In this document: positions 42,661 to 54,361 of the stretch, in pieces
How positions within the stretch are numbered: position 1 is the first letter of the stretch
How the letters are laid out: the number at the start of each line of letters is the position of its first letter
Origin: Rosa chinensis
Lineage: Eukaryota; Streptophyta; Magnoliopsida; Rosales; Rosaceae
Direction: 5' to 3'
Length of the DNA: 64,000 nt
Assembly (NCBI RefSeq): GCF_002994745.2
Contig: NC_037091.1
Location: forward strand, 36,148,612 to 36,212,611
Position numbers and translations under genes: made by a program
Notes under the pieces: model-generated
Databases searched by the model: none
What the model was told of the DNA's origin: nothing
Seen by the model: only the letters and a program-made list of their open reading frames with translations

Positions 42661-44220
42661 GTTAATTTTTAGTGACGAATGTTGGTCACCGGCCATTCTC
42701 TTCTTGACTCACATATTGTAAGTTCATGATCTTCATCTTTATTTAGCGCGTAATTTGTCACCGTCTTTTGAGTAATGCTAGATAAATAACTTTTTTAGGT
42801 ATCAACTGGATATCATTTTGTGTAACAGTTGATGTAGCATACTAGCATAAAGTCTAATCTATTTGAAAATTTTATTAAATACGTGGTTGTGCGAGATGAG
42901 TTTCCACATACATAATGTAAAATGTAAGTGGGTGCTTAAAAAAAATAATTCACCTAACAGATCGAACTCTTATCATTTTATAAAATTTTACATCTAAATC
43001 AAACATATAATGATACTTGTTCGAACTCTTTTGTTTGATTGATAATTGTTTGATGACCACATGGTTGATTTTTGTAGAGGTCGATGATAATTCGTATGTA
43101 GGTTATCACCAGGAAGCTGGCTCAAACAATAGAAAGTGCATCATGAATAATTGGATGCTGACTACTTGGTCATACGTAGAATCATGAATAATTGGAATGT
43201 TAGATATGCTGACCAGTTGATATTGGTCGTAGTCCTCCTCATGGCTTGAGAATGACATTTGAGACCGAGCCCGATTTGAATGGATTAAAGATTTAAGGAG
43301 TTCAATATTTTTCCTAGAACAAAAGTTCCCCCATTTTTTTTTGAGAACCAATTGGAAGCAATTGGGCACAACAGGATAAAACTAAATGTCGTCGGTTTTA
43401 AATTCGATCGGCAACATAGTAGGAAAACTGTATTATTTGTACTGATGCTTCGTGCCCAGGAGGTTCTGGCCATTTTGTTTCTGATGTAATTTCCAATTGG
43501 TTCTCAAAAAAAGAGGGAGGGGGGGGGGGGGGGTGTTTTTCCCTAGAGGTTCTACTCATTGTCTTGGCTTGCACACTCAGTGTGCCTTGTCTGGCCTAAA
43601 GAGGTGGCGAGTCGTTGTCAAATGGGCATAACCTCCTAGTGGCAGGATGAAACTAAATATCGTCGGTTTTAAATTCAGTCGGCAACATAGTAGGAAAGCT
43701 GCATTATTTGTACTGATGCTTCGTGCACGAGTTATCTTTCCGTTATGTCAAAACAAATAGAATCGCTAGTATAGCATTAATTCTTTGCTAGTTGGAGCCT
43801 GTTAAAATACATAGTTACTCTAGGGTTTAGGTTTTATGTCCCCCCCCCCCCCCCCCCCCCCCCCAGTATTCTGCAGTTTCTTTAATCAAGAGTTGAGGGC
43901 AGCCGCACTTACCCTTTATTAAAAAAAAAAAAAAAACCTGTTATCTCCTAAAGATGGAATATAATCATCTTACACAAGACCAAGGGAAATATGATCAAAT
44001 GTATTTAATCATTATTCTTCTTAATACTTTTTAATAATCGGGAGAAAATTAAATCACAAACAAAACTTCTAACACCAGCCAGGTTAATGACGACTACGTG
44101 CCCATGCCATGTTTGATATTTGAGACAATTAAGAGCTATTTTCAAAACTTGACAAGGGTCATATGATCCTTATGGTACTATAGTACTTATGGAAACGCAG
44201 ATGAATATATCTTATTTTTC
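42661..44220. other. Non-coding sequence with a direct duplication and two homopolymers
   Basis: A block of about 75 bp (GTCGGTTTTAAATTC then CGGCAACATAGTAGGAAA and TTATTTGTACTGATGCTTCG) occurs at 43390-43452 and again at 43661-43724. G15 lies at 43519-43533 and C25 at 43840-43864. An A run at 43920-43936 after CTTACCCTTTATT resembles a retroposon 3' tail. No intact gene is visible. Confidence 0.5.
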
Positions 44221-44225
44221 TTTTA

Positions 44226-44372
44226 TTGACATAACTTTTCTTTTATTTTCATGTAATTTTTATTTCTCCCTATGCATAAGTATACGCTTAAAATTTAAAA
44301 AGTTTTGAGTGTATACTTATGCATAGGGAGAAATTAAAAATGACATGAAAATAAAAGAAAAGTTATGTCAAT
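44226..44372. repeat. Foldback MITE-like hairpin
   Basis: Two arms of about 66 bp, starting TTGACATAACTTTTCTTTTA and ending with the inverse AAAAGTTATGTCAA, surround a centre of about 15 bp. Each arm contains CTCCCTATGCATAAGTATAC or its inverse. A transcript would form a near-perfect hairpin suitable for small-RNA processing. Confidence 0.85.
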
Positions 44373-44721
44373 TACCTTTTTGGTGGTTCGCATCAGCAAT
44401 GTATTTAATGAATTATAAGTCGAAAAATGTAAGATAATTTCAAAATTAGGGGAGATTGTTAGTGTGACTTTAGGTTTCGTACTTGAGTTGTGGAAACCCG
44501 AAGTATGAGAACTATACATTATTTCGTAGTATATTAGAAGTATAACCACTTTTTCAAGAATTTAGACCCTTACTCTAAAAATATAACCACTTTTTCTAGA
44601 ATTTAGACTCTTACTTAAAAAATATTAAGAATAGTTACTCCAAAAAAAAAAAATCGATGGATAATATTCTCAGGGAATATAAAATGATCAAATGAGACTA
44701 TAATTACATTTAATTGCTATT

Positions 44722-44885
44722 TGTTGTAAATATTATTATTTATATGGCTGTCCACGTAAATACTCATTAGTTATGTACTTTGATGCAAACTCTACCTCTA
44801 TATAAAGGAGGCTAATGAGACTGAATGAGAACACTTCTACTTCCTCCCTACTATTCTCTCTCTATCTTCTCCCTACTTTATAACA
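44722..44885 (+). repeat. 5' LTR of element 4
   Basis: Matches 50502-50665 almost base for base. It includes CTCTATATAAAGGAGGC (TATA-like) near 44804-44821, which would serve as promoter. Confidence 0.9.
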
Positions 44886-44899
44886 TGTTATCAGCACGC
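44886..44899 (+). promoter_or_regulatory. Unusual primer binding site of element 4
   Basis: TGTTATCAGCACGC follows the LTR end directly. It differs from the standard TGGTATCAGAGC and looks like the complement of the anticodon-side region of initiator tRNA-Met, the half-tRNA primer used by some copia elements. This reading is inference. Confidence 0.5.
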
Positions 44900-45677
44900 T
44901 TGCTCTTATTTTTTCTCAAAACCCTATGATGATTTATGAGTTTTTTGGTGCAACTTTGTTGTTTTTGACCATAACTTATAATCTACGGGTTAAAATATTT
45001 AAGGTTCTATATGATGACACAACCACTATAGTTTCATCAAATACCTTGATTATTTATTTTTATTGATTTGGATCTCTTTATATGCTGCACCTATAATCCA
45101 TTTTTTCTACTGTTCCATATACCTTGTTCATACAATGATTTCATTGCCAAGCATATGTTTAATCATACATGCAAGTTGAATGATTCATATTTATATACAA
45201 TTTCTAATTAAATATTATTTATTTATTACTCTATTTGTTTGTTTCATTAATAGCTATACCATACCATAGTTACATAATCATGGAACTTACAAATTCGTTT
45301 TGAGATTAGATTTCCTCTGATCATAAGCCCCAGAAGCTCACGCATGTCTGGGCATAATTGATTTTCACAGTTTATTTTAATCTCAAGTCTGTGACTGTAC
45401 ACACACTTATGCCGGTGACATTTTTTTTGGGATCTGCACCATAACTTTAGGCTTATCTCTGTTGATACCAATTTTTTCTATTGTTTTTCACCAAGTATAA
45501 ACTTTGGGTAATCCAGGTTATAAGAATTTCCAAAAATCCAGTCTTTCAATTGAAAGAATTTCAGGTATGTATTTATCTATTTTGACCATTTGATTCACCT
45601 TCTTCTTTCATTCAATTTGGAAAATTTATATGGTGAACTCACACCTATATCTACTTGTGAATTTTCTAATCAAAGTA

Positions 45678-48330
45678 GATTGAGACCTGACGTCTCTTGA
45701 TTCGATTATAGAGGGCCTGAAGTTCCTCAAGAGTTGCATATTCAAAATTGTGACATGAAATTTTCTCAAAGCTTCACAAGGGTCAGAAGTTCCTTAGAAT
45801 TATACAATGATCAAAATCGCATGTTGCTTGATCCCTGATCATATGGGGACCTGAAGTTCCTCTAATATCATGAAATGTAAATTGGAAAATTGTGACATGA
45901 AGCTCTTCAGAACTTATGCAATTATGAGGGCCAGAAGATCCTCAGAGCTATATAATCAAGTATATGAACTCAAATGTTTCTTAATCCCCAATTATTAGAG
46001 GGCCTGAAGTTCCTTTAATTTTTTTTTTTTTTTGGTATTGGGGTTCCCTCCTTCGTACCACAATGTGAATTTGAAGTTCAATTTTGAACACTTGGCTAAA
46101 ACTAGAAGCCACGTTCTCCACAAGATAAAATTATGTTATTGTGTGATTAGAAGAGAGAAAAAAGATGATCATTTTGTGAAGTTAAGCAGACCAGAAGTTC
46201 TGTGTAATTTCTTCATTAATGGAACCAAAAGTTTCCACAGTTAATTTTATTGCATAGTTTATCTATTTATTTTTCTTCCCTGCAATTTTTCTATTTTGTT
46301 ATGTACTTTCATTACAGTACTTATCTTTTAAATTAATTTTTTTTGTTACTCATACGGACCAGCAGTCCTATACCTCGAACATATGAATTTTGAGTGTAAT
46401 ATTTTTGAACCAGAAGTTTAAAATTTCATAGTAGAACCTGAAGTTCTAACAGTAACACTCAAACCTGAAGCTTTGAGTATAAAATATAAATTAGTTAAAA
46501 GTGAACTTGAAGCTTCACTTTAGTCACCTCGAGCCTGAAGTTTCGAGCATCAAATTTATTTGAACCCGAAGTTCAAATTACGAAATTTTTGAACTTGCAG
46601 TTCATAGAAAAAAAAAATATTCGAACCTGAAGCTTCGATTACACATACAATTCATTCATAGTTTATTTGACTTTATGTCAACTCGAACTAGAAGTTTCTA
46701 GTAAATTTTCATATGTCGATTGATACATTCTTCTTTATGTCTGCTTAAAGCATTCCACCTTAGAACCTGAAGTTCTAATTGTGCAGACTCGAGCCTTAAG
46801 TTTCGAGTGGATATATGGACAATTTATCGAAGAGTTTTAATCTCGGTCAACCTCAAACCTGAAGTTTTGAGGGAATTATATTGACACCAATTTAAAAGTA
46901 AGCAGATATTTTACTGTTGGTTTATGACGAATGAGTATGAGTATACCCCAAATTTGTGATCGTGGATTTTGTAATTAAAAGAGATCAGAACCTGTAGTTC
47001 CTTGATCCTTAATTACATGAGGACTTGAAGTTCCTCAATGATCAAACTAACTAGACGACCATCTAAAGTCCTTCACTCATAAGTTAAGGTCATGAAGTTT
47101 GAACTCGACATTTCGAGTATATTATTTTGGCTAGAAGTTCAAAATGCATTTGATGTTAATCTACATCAAACAACAACACAATAATTAAAAGTCATGTTTT
47201 ACCTGTATAACACGGACCAGAAGCTTCGTGTATATCCTATGAGATCCACTGTTCAATTCTTACAAATTTGATTTCTGTCATCTTCAAACTTATGTTTTGA
47301 GTGACTTTCAAGCAATGCAATCTTATGCATGGTTATGCTTATGAGGCTAATATAACAATCATCTCAGATCTTACATATCTGATTGATGGCTCCAGAAGAG
47401 CACACATTATTGTCCCTTTGCATTCTGTGCCTCCAATATTACTAGAGATGTATAATCTCCCCGTCTCATAGATCTCATTGTATAGTAAGAAAGCCGATTG
47501 ACATGGCTATACCATGAAATGCCACCAGAAGTGGATCATGGCAAGAGAAAAATCAGGAGTCAATGTAAATATTGTCCTAACATCCACATATATGAGGAAA
47601 TTGTAAATTGGGTGTGTGACGCCTATGGTACACTATATGGTGGATGATTATCAAACCACTTTCGAAAGGGCACTGGTCAAATTAAATTGCATTGACTAGT
47701 AAGAACATTGAGATTCATCTCACATGCCTGATGTCTTTTGCTTACAATAAGCAAAGTTGAAAGCACTATTGTGTTATTCCTCAGATTTATTGTAACCTCT
47801 AAGTCCCCATTGAAACTAAATGTTTCTTAATCCAATTATCTAGGAACCTGATGTTCCTTAAGAGTTTGTTATAAATTGAAAAAAAATTGAAACCTGAAGT
47901 TTCTTGGATCTCCAATTATATGAGGGCTTGAAGTCCCTCCTCTTTATGACTACACAAATATATACGTGACAGTGAACTTGAGGTTCTCCACGTAATAAAA
48001 TTACTCTTTTATTATGGATTGTAGTCTTTAACTCGAAATTTTCGAGTATATCATTTTGGCCAGTAGTTCAAAATGAAGTTGGTCCATTCCAATTATCAGT
48101 ATTTCACAATTAATGTTTACTGAAGCTAAGGTAACAACCATATCAAGAGTTGTAGATCTTGATCTATGGCTCCAAATGAGCTACTATCATGTTACCGAAT
48201 TTGAAATATTGTTGCATTATTTGCTTATTATATGGTTGGAGAAGACTTTATGCCATCGGATATATACTGTATCGAATTTTCTGCAGTAAATTAAGGCATA
48301 TGATGTCATGAACCTGAAGTTCCTTGAACC
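45678..48330 (+). repeat. Array of short variable-stem hairpins with CCTGAAG core
   Basis: At least two dozen short imperfect palindromes share a centre near CCTGAAG while their arms differ in sequence yet stay complementary. Examples are GAGACCTGACGTCTC (45682), TAGAACCTGAAGTTCTA (46432), ACTCAAACCTGAAGCTTTGA (46457), CTCGAGCCTGAAGTTTCGAG (46528), TTTGAACCCGAAGTTCAAA (46559), TCGAACCTGAAGCTTCGA (46621), CCTCAAACCTGAAGTTTTGA (46851) and AGGAACCTGATGTTCCT (47842). Spacing is irregular (about 30-150 bp). Copies are absent elsewhere in the window. Confidence 0.75.
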
Positions 48331-50501
48331 AAATACACTATTTTGGCATGACCGGTTACTTCATCTTTTGTCTACCATGTTGCATGGAATCACTTACAAG
48401 TTTGATGATTGCTAATCTTACTCACAAGCAAATTGTTTATTTACATATTTGCGAGTTGTCACTTTAATGAGACAATCCTCCTGCAATGAGGGGGAGAAAT
48501 ATTGTTCCTGAAGAACGATATGAATTAGTGTGAGATATTTATCCACCGTCTCATTTTGACTTTGAGAAATATCAAAACTAGTGAATTGATAAAAGAAAGT
48601 GACAAAATTATATGCTAAATGCAAAGGCATCTGCTTGGGTTAAAGTCCTTGAGACCAACCATATTAATACAAACAATGTAGACTCCATTTGATTTGTAGG
48701 ATGCAAATGTATCCAATTGACATGGTTCTCCGGAAGAGAATGTCATTAAACAAATCACAGCTCCTAATATGGCTACACATACAGAAGGTGTAAGTACGTC
48801 ATTCGGAAATGATGTCTTAGTGATACAATAATAAATCAATATGGTTGATGCTAATGGACAAAACATTTTTGACCTAAAACTTGGTTTGGGTTCGCCACCA
48901 GCCAATGAACACCTTCACTCCAAAGAAAGTGATAGATTTTTGAATGCATCTTTTGAGCATGGTCATAATAAGACAGTCTTCCTGCCGTTAGGGAGAGGAA
49001 AGACTACTGTCATTTGAATAACGGCGTGAATTTGTGTGGATTGTATCCACCAGGTCTAAAGTTTTAAATTCCCAAAACAGGGAAGATTATACAAGCCCTA
49101 TAATGCTCTATATGAGATTATAAGTAAAAAGATCCACATTCGCTACATAATTCATCTATGAGAGATGATTGTCCTAGAAGCGACAATGTATGCCCCAGAA
49201 GTGGCATGGGTACCCAATATCAATAAGCTTATTATAGCTAATGCATGCATATAAGAATGTGTGGGATCTATGATTGTTGATCATCGATGATAATTTACAT
49301 TTGGTAGCTACCAAAAATCTTTAAGGGTTGTATGGACGTTATACCACGTTTCACCATAAATGTCGACAAAGTATATTATTGGCCAAATTGGAAAGAGGCA
49401 ATTCCAATGAAATTCAATATTTGAAACGTGATGAAATACTTGGACCTCTAACCCTGCAAGTTACAAATGGGTATTTATCAAAAGTGAAGATAAATCACTA
49501 TGACACAATGTCTATTTATAGAGACATGAGATTATGAATATCTTCCCTTATATGAATGACAATTTTCTATAAGTACAGTGTTACATATAGCTGTTCTATT
49601 GACGAGAGATTTATGGCACTTTGTCATCGTATATTGTGAAGACACATTGCTAAAAGCAAAATCTCAAAAGCAAAGTGTCATAATAAGTGTATTTCTTATC
49701 AAATCCTCAAGGGATTCAAATACATGAATGATTCAAATGCAAGTCCATGAAAGGTTGAAAGAGCCTGAAGCTCACTCATGGAATCAAAGAGTCTAAAGCT
49801 AACTCATATGTACTCATTTCGTTCTAGTCAACGAGATCTAAATTGCCTTAATGAGTACTATGACGAGACTACTATCAAATTCGAATTATGATTATAATGT
49901 TGCAACATATTCTAACTTTCACAAAGTTATGAATTATTTAGAGCTCTTGAAGAGCTTATATGAGACATATCAATACACAAAGATATTGATGTGTATGGCT
50001 AGGCATGCCATAATGATTTTCAATGTTTTAAGCTATACAAAGTTAAATGTGTCAATTTCTTTATATTGTTTAGCTATTACTCAGTGAATGAATTTGAGCA
50101 TATGAGATTGTTTCTAACCTTATTATATGAGGTAAGACTTATTGAAAATCGTCTAGCTTTGTTGGTATTGCTTAAACTTTGCAGGTATGAAAATTTGTGA
50201 TGAGCCCCCATATGCAAAGCACACATGGTCTCACTTCAGTGATAGACTCATCAAACCACTATACATGGTACATGTAGCTTATCGCATACGTAATTAAGGC
50301 TTGCAACAATTAGGGGAAGATTCTCATCAGGGGGAGCATCCAGAAGCATGCTACCTAGGACATATGCGCGTTGTGCTCTTTTTGTCCTTCGACCAGGGTT
50401 ATTTTTGTCCCACTGGGTTTTTGTTACCTGGCAAGGTTTTTAACGAGGCAACAATAAGCGCGTCCAATATCATCATTCATTAGTGGACATCCAAGGGGGA
50501 G
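48331..50501. other. 3' interior of element 4, degraded
   Basis: No ORF of convincing domain content. Small open pieces (for example 48615-48905 on the minus strand) show no recognised motif. Repeated short words GAGCCTGAAGCTCA and GAGTCTAAAGCTAACTC near 49762-49804 are outliers of the hairpin array. Copia-like sequence becomes recognisable only near 50290-50501. Confidence 0.4.
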
Positions 50502-50665
50502 TGTTGTAAATATTATTATTTATATGGCTGTCCACGTAAATACTCATTAGTTATGTACTTTGATACAAACTCTACCTCTATATAAAGGAGGCTAATGAGA
50601 CTGAATGAGAACACTTCTACTTCCTCCCTACTATTCTCTCTCTATCTTCTCCCTACTTTATAACA
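50502..50665 (+). repeat. 3' LTR of element 4
   Basis: Direct copy of 44722-44885, preceded by the purine tract at about 50491-50501 and followed by the CTATT target duplication. Confidence 0.9.
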
Positions 50666-50873
50666 CTATTTACAATTTTGCATATAGCAAAGATGAGGCC
50701 TATTATAGAATGTATGTACTTTCTGAGGATTATCGTAATTGTTCTTCTGTAGCACAGAGTTCAGGTTTTATGTCTACCAGTTATAAAATTTTATTTCAAT
50801 AAAGGGAACCGAGCGTGGGGCTGAGCCTTCTAGTTAGGCTGAGTTTCAAATTTATAAAAAAAAAAAAAAAAAA
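50666..50873 (+). other. Retroposon-like tail with poly(A)
   Basis: Past the element, a short open frame (YSKDEAYYRMYVLSEDYRNC region) ends at a stop after AATAAAG. The CGAGCGTGGGGCTGAGCC segment and an 18-A run at about 50856-50873 follow. The poly(A) suggests the 3' end of a retroposed transcript or LINE. Element 4 inserted into it. Confidence 0.4.
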
Positions 50874-51065
50874 GTGAAAATATTCCTCAGGGTACAGTGC
50901 CCTCTTGCATTGTCACCTATATTACCACAAACTCATCTAATTAACTTGCTAGCTAGCAAATCAAGTAAAAAGAAAACGACTTAAAGTCACAAAACAAGGA
51001 ACAAAGGAAAAGGAAAAAAAACGAAAACAAACATTATTTGACAATCATTTTATTTCCCCATGCAA

Positions 51066-52484
51066 TTAATCTGCTTCTTCAATCTCCTTCAGAAACGCCT
51101 TGAGATTCTTGTCAGATGACCCCCCTTCACTCACAGCCTCTCTCGCCAAATTCTTCCACTTCTTAGCATTCCTTCTCAACTCTTCACTTCTCATGACCAA
51201 ATCCAGACACCTCTTCAACTCCTCACCCACAACAACACCATCCTCATTCGGTGCTACCCTCACCCCTGTCTTCCACGTGTCCTCTATCAATTTTGCATTA
51301 GTGCACTGATCTGTCCACTGAGGACATGCAACCACCGGTACCCCAGAAACTAAACTCTCCAAGCTTGAATTCCAGCCACAGTGTGTCACAAAACAACCCA
51401 ACGAAGGATTTGACAGAACCTCCAATTGACTACACCACGAGACTATCACCCCAAGCTCTTCTAGTTCCGCTCTACAACTCAGCTCCTCTTCTTCTTTTCC
51501 TTCCTTACCTTCTCCGTTCTTTTGGTTTTCCCTAATCACCCACAGAAACGGACGTCCAGAATCCAGCAACCCTTTTGCAATTTCCTCCATTTGAATCTTG
51601 GACAGCACGGAAATGGTCCCAAACGAGACGTAAATGACCGACTGTTCTGGCTTCGAATTCAGCCATTCCATGTAGGTGGAATCTTTTGATTTCTGGAAAA
51701 GATCGCATCCGAAAGATTTATCAGATGAATCCTTGTCGTCCAAGAAAGCAGACGGCATTAAAGGCCCGATTCCTATCAAGTTGTACTTGTCGATTGCTTT
51801 TAAGGCCTCGGGTTCTAGTGCATCGAACGTGTTCACCAGTATGATTGCCTTGCTTAGTTTCCCAAGTTTTTCCAACTGATCTTCGAACAATGGGAGAGCG
51901 AAACTGTATATGTACGGACTCGAAGCCAGCAAAAAGGAGGGAAGGTCGCGGCTCCTCAACGATAGTGGCAGTCCTGGTAATTCTACTGCAAAGGAGTCAT
52001 TGTTATCAGCACCGGTATTGTTACTGATGATATCTTTGTAGCCGTTGAAGTAATAGTAGTATATGTCGAACACTGTGGCTGGCTGAATCCAGAGGAGAGC
52101 GCTGGGCAGGTGAAGCTCAGTGGCCACTTCCGCGACCCAAGAGAGAACTAAAGTGTACACTATGCAACTGTAAGGGTGGCCCTCATTCGCACCAGATTCG
52201 ACAAGATCCATAATCGCTTGCGAGCTGCGACTCTTTAGCTCACTAAGGAAATGCTGAATATCCTCTTTAGGCTTAGCCCCGTCGTCGTACCCGTCAGAGA
52301 AGGGAGCAAAGGTCAAGCCACTAGGAGTAGTTGAGAGGTTGCCGATGCGGCGGTGAGCGGAGACGCTGGTGACAAAGGTTACATGCGCTCCAATGGTGCG
52401 GATGAGGCGCTTGGCTAATTGGAGGGAGGGATTGATGTGGCCTTGAGCTGGAAATGCTATCATAATGAAGCGGTGTTGAACCAT
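51066..52484 (-). CDS. UDP-glycosyltransferase, UGT75-like
   Basis: Intact intronless 472-residue family 1 glycosyltransferase, normal length for plant UGTs. The start has AFPAQGHINPSLQLA with the catalytic His at residue 16. VFDIYYYYFNGYKD near residue 140 is typical of the UGT75 group. The usual catalytic Asp position near 110-115 is a Tyr-Thr (IVYTLVLSW), also common in that group. The C-terminal UDP-sugar binding PSPG box spans about residues 350-393 (WCSQLEVL...HCGWNS...CPQWTDQ) and ends in Gln, which favours UDP-glucose. UGT75 enzymes are cytosolic and glucosylate flavonoids, hormones or other small acceptors; the acceptor here cannot be told. A broken paralogue lies at 56769-57014. Confidence 0.95.
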   Translation of the reverse strand: MVQHRFIMIAFPAQGHINPSLQLAKRLIRTIGAHVTFVTSVSAHRRIGNLSTTPSGLTFAPFSDGYDDGAKPKEDIQHFLSELKSRSSQAIMDLVESGANEGHPYSCIVYTLVLSWVAEVATELHLPSALLWIQPATVFDIYYYYFNGYKDIISNNTGADNNDSFAVELPGLPLSLRSRDLPSFLLASSPYIYSFALPLFEDQLEKLGKLSKAIILVNTFDALEPEALKAIDKYNLIGIGPLMPSAFLDDKDSSDKSFGCDLFQKSKDSTYMEWLNSKPEQSVIYVSFGTISVLSKIQMEEIAKGLLDSGRPFLWVIRENQKNGEGKEGKEEEELSCRAELEELGVIVSWCSQLEVLSNPSLGCFVTHCGWNSSLESLVSGVPVVACPQWTDQCTNAKLIEDTWKTGVRVAPNEDGVVVGEELKRCLDLVMRSEELRRNAKKWKNLAREAVSEGGSSDKNLKAFLKEIEEAD

Positions 52485-52536
52485 GGTGGTGGTTGTTGGC
52501 AGGGAAGTGCGTCGTGGAGTCTGGAGGTAAATTGAC

Positions 52537-52545
52537 TAAATATAA
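52537..52545 (-). promoter_or_regulatory. Possible TATA box of the UGT gene
   Basis: The minus strand reads TTATATTTA about 55 bases upstream of the UGT ATG, a plausible TATA position if the leader is short. No other support. Confidence 0.3.
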
Positions 52546-52874
52546 TTAGGTAAATTATACAGATAATGGATCGGTGGGCTGAGTGAATATAGTGAGACTC
52601 GAAATGTTGGAACATGTAAGGTGAGAAGAGGATGTCAAGAGTTTAAGTAAGGGACTTGTAGGAAAACATGACGTTTGTGGTGACGAACTGAACAGCTGGA
52701 AACTAAAGAAGAGAATGGCTAATTTCTGGTCTTATGAACTCTTTTGTCCTTAAATGGAAAAAACTCTTATGCGAGGCCGCCGTCCTGCTAATGAGGTACC
52801 AGCTAGCTAGCAGGAGGTAACTCCAATATCTCTAGATATAAGGCTTGGTGTTTAATTAGTGGGACGTGCATGAC

Positions 52875-53522
52875 ATGAGTGTCTCACCTAAAATTTTCTC
52901 ATTTCTTAAGACCGATCAACTAGCAATAGCACATGAGTGGACTAGGTTTCATATGGTTTGAGATAGAGGAGTAAATTTAATGACAACAACTGAGTGAACT
53001 GACTAATAACAAAGCGTGCATACAAGTGTGTATGAATATTGTGCAGTTAGGGCGATGACATAACGAATAATTATTCTGTGGTCCCGGAGTAGCCACATGG
53101 CACTGCCATGTGGTGGTCTCAATCAATAATATCACTCAATTTGGTGCGGACCATGCAGGGGATGAAAAAAAAATTAAATTAAGAGACCAAACAGTATTAA
53201 CTACAAGTCATATGACCCAATAATATCACTCCGGACTACCACATGTATTATGGTCGAGAACTATGTTATAATTTCCCTGACATAACATGAGTGTCTCACC
53301 CAAGATTTTTTCATTCCTTAAGATCTATCAATTGGCAATAGCACACATGAGTGGAATAGGTTGCATATGATTTGAGATAGATTAGAAAATTCAATGACAA
53401 CAACTGGCAACAGCACATGAGGGGACTATCTTGCATATGGTTTGAGATAGATGAAAAAATTTAACTGATTAATAACGAAGCACGCATACAAGTGAATGAA
53501 TATAGTGAAGTTAGGGTGACTT
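52875..53522. repeat. Duplicated block with MITE-like insert upstream of the UGT gene
   Basis: A block of about 180 bp (GACATGAGTGTCTCACC... to GCAGTTAGGGCGA) at 52875-53056 recurs at 53284-53522. In the second copy the part with GCACATGAG...TTTGAGATAGAT is duplicated again. Between the copies, 53057-53283 has GTCCCGGAGTAGCCACATG and an inverted CATGTGGTAGTCCGGAG, flanked by GACATAAC words, like a small MITE. Confidence 0.7.
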
Positions 53523-53980
53523 TGGTTGTTTGATACTGAGCATCAGATTACAATGAATAGTCTTCTCGCCACTGTAAATCAGCTCATATATGCAAAGGGT
53601 GTCAATAATGAAATTCAAACTTTCAAAGATTAAGAATACTTCAACAAAGAAAATATAAAAATAAAAATATGGCCGTCCTCACTGATTGGTCATTTTGATG
53701 CTTGGACAAGCCCCCATTTTGTTTGTTTGTGGTTGTGTTTTCGTTTTTTTGATGCCATTTTGCCTCCTTTTCCATTTTGTCAAAAATGAAAACGACAGCC
53801 CTTAGCGGGTAAGAACGACTGCACTACGAACTCTTGGCGAAGCTACGGACAGCAGGCAGCCACAACAAAGTTAGATCTAAAGCCCGAAATGTTCTCCTGG
53901 ACTGCACACTGTGCCGAACCAATTTGTGGTTTTCGTTAATAGGATAAGAGATCGACGAGTAGGGTTATGGTCTGTCTGTC
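53523..53980. other. Non-coding sequence
   Basis: No gene or repeat recognised apart from the CTGTC target word at 53976-53980 beside the following retroelement. Confidence 0.5.
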
Positions 53981-54361
53981 TGATGGGGGATGGGTCCTAA
54001 AACATAGGCCTAAAACTAATAGCACACGTCACCAGAAATAAGAACACAACTTATTATAGACAGCTGAAAAGTTGCTATATTTTCATTACAATGTCAGGAA
54101 AAAAAAACCCCACTACAAAGATGACAAACTCTTGCTTAAATAGCATAAGAGTCAAATCAAAATAAGGAAAAGTAATAAATAGAAAGTTACAAAATGAATA
54201 TCACATCTATCCAATTAATAATAAAAATACCGCTAAATCTATGCAATTACAAATAAATATATTAGAAAGAAATCAATGCTAATTTGCTGCCACGTTTATT
54301 GTTACCTTGATTTTGGCTGATATTAAAGTCACTCAGTTGATCCCTATATGCTCCTGCATCA
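53981..54361 (-). repeat. 3' LTR of the 1.9-kb element
   Basis: Matches 55499-55880 with a few substitutions and small indels, indicating a fairly recent insertion. Confidence 0.9.

Larger units (their letters stand above)
44722..50665 (+). mobile_element. Copia-type LTR element 4 with hairpin-word interior
   Basis: LTRs of 164 bp (44722-44885 and 50502-50665), starting TGTTGTAAATATT and ending TTTATAACA, are nearly identical. A perfect 5-bp duplication CTATT flanks the element (44717-44721 and 50666-50670). A purine tract CCAAGGGGGAG precedes the right LTR. The last 150 bp before it (CCACTGGGTTTTTGTTACCT then GGCAAGGTTTTTAACGAGGC) are typical of copia 3' regions. No long ORF survives in the 5.6-kb interior, so it is old coding sequence or non-autonomous, although similar LTRs argue for recent movement. 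Confidence 0.8.

Noticed and set aside
43106..43473. Minus-strand ORFs of 87 and 62 codons
   Set aside because: They sit over a duplicated non-coding block and show no domain.
45678..48330. CRISPR or bacterial intergenic palindromes
   Set aside because: Irregular spacing, variable stems and plant LTR flanks do not fit either class.
51100..52027. Several plus-strand ORFs of 60-69 codons
   Set aside because: All lie antisense within the intact UGT gene.
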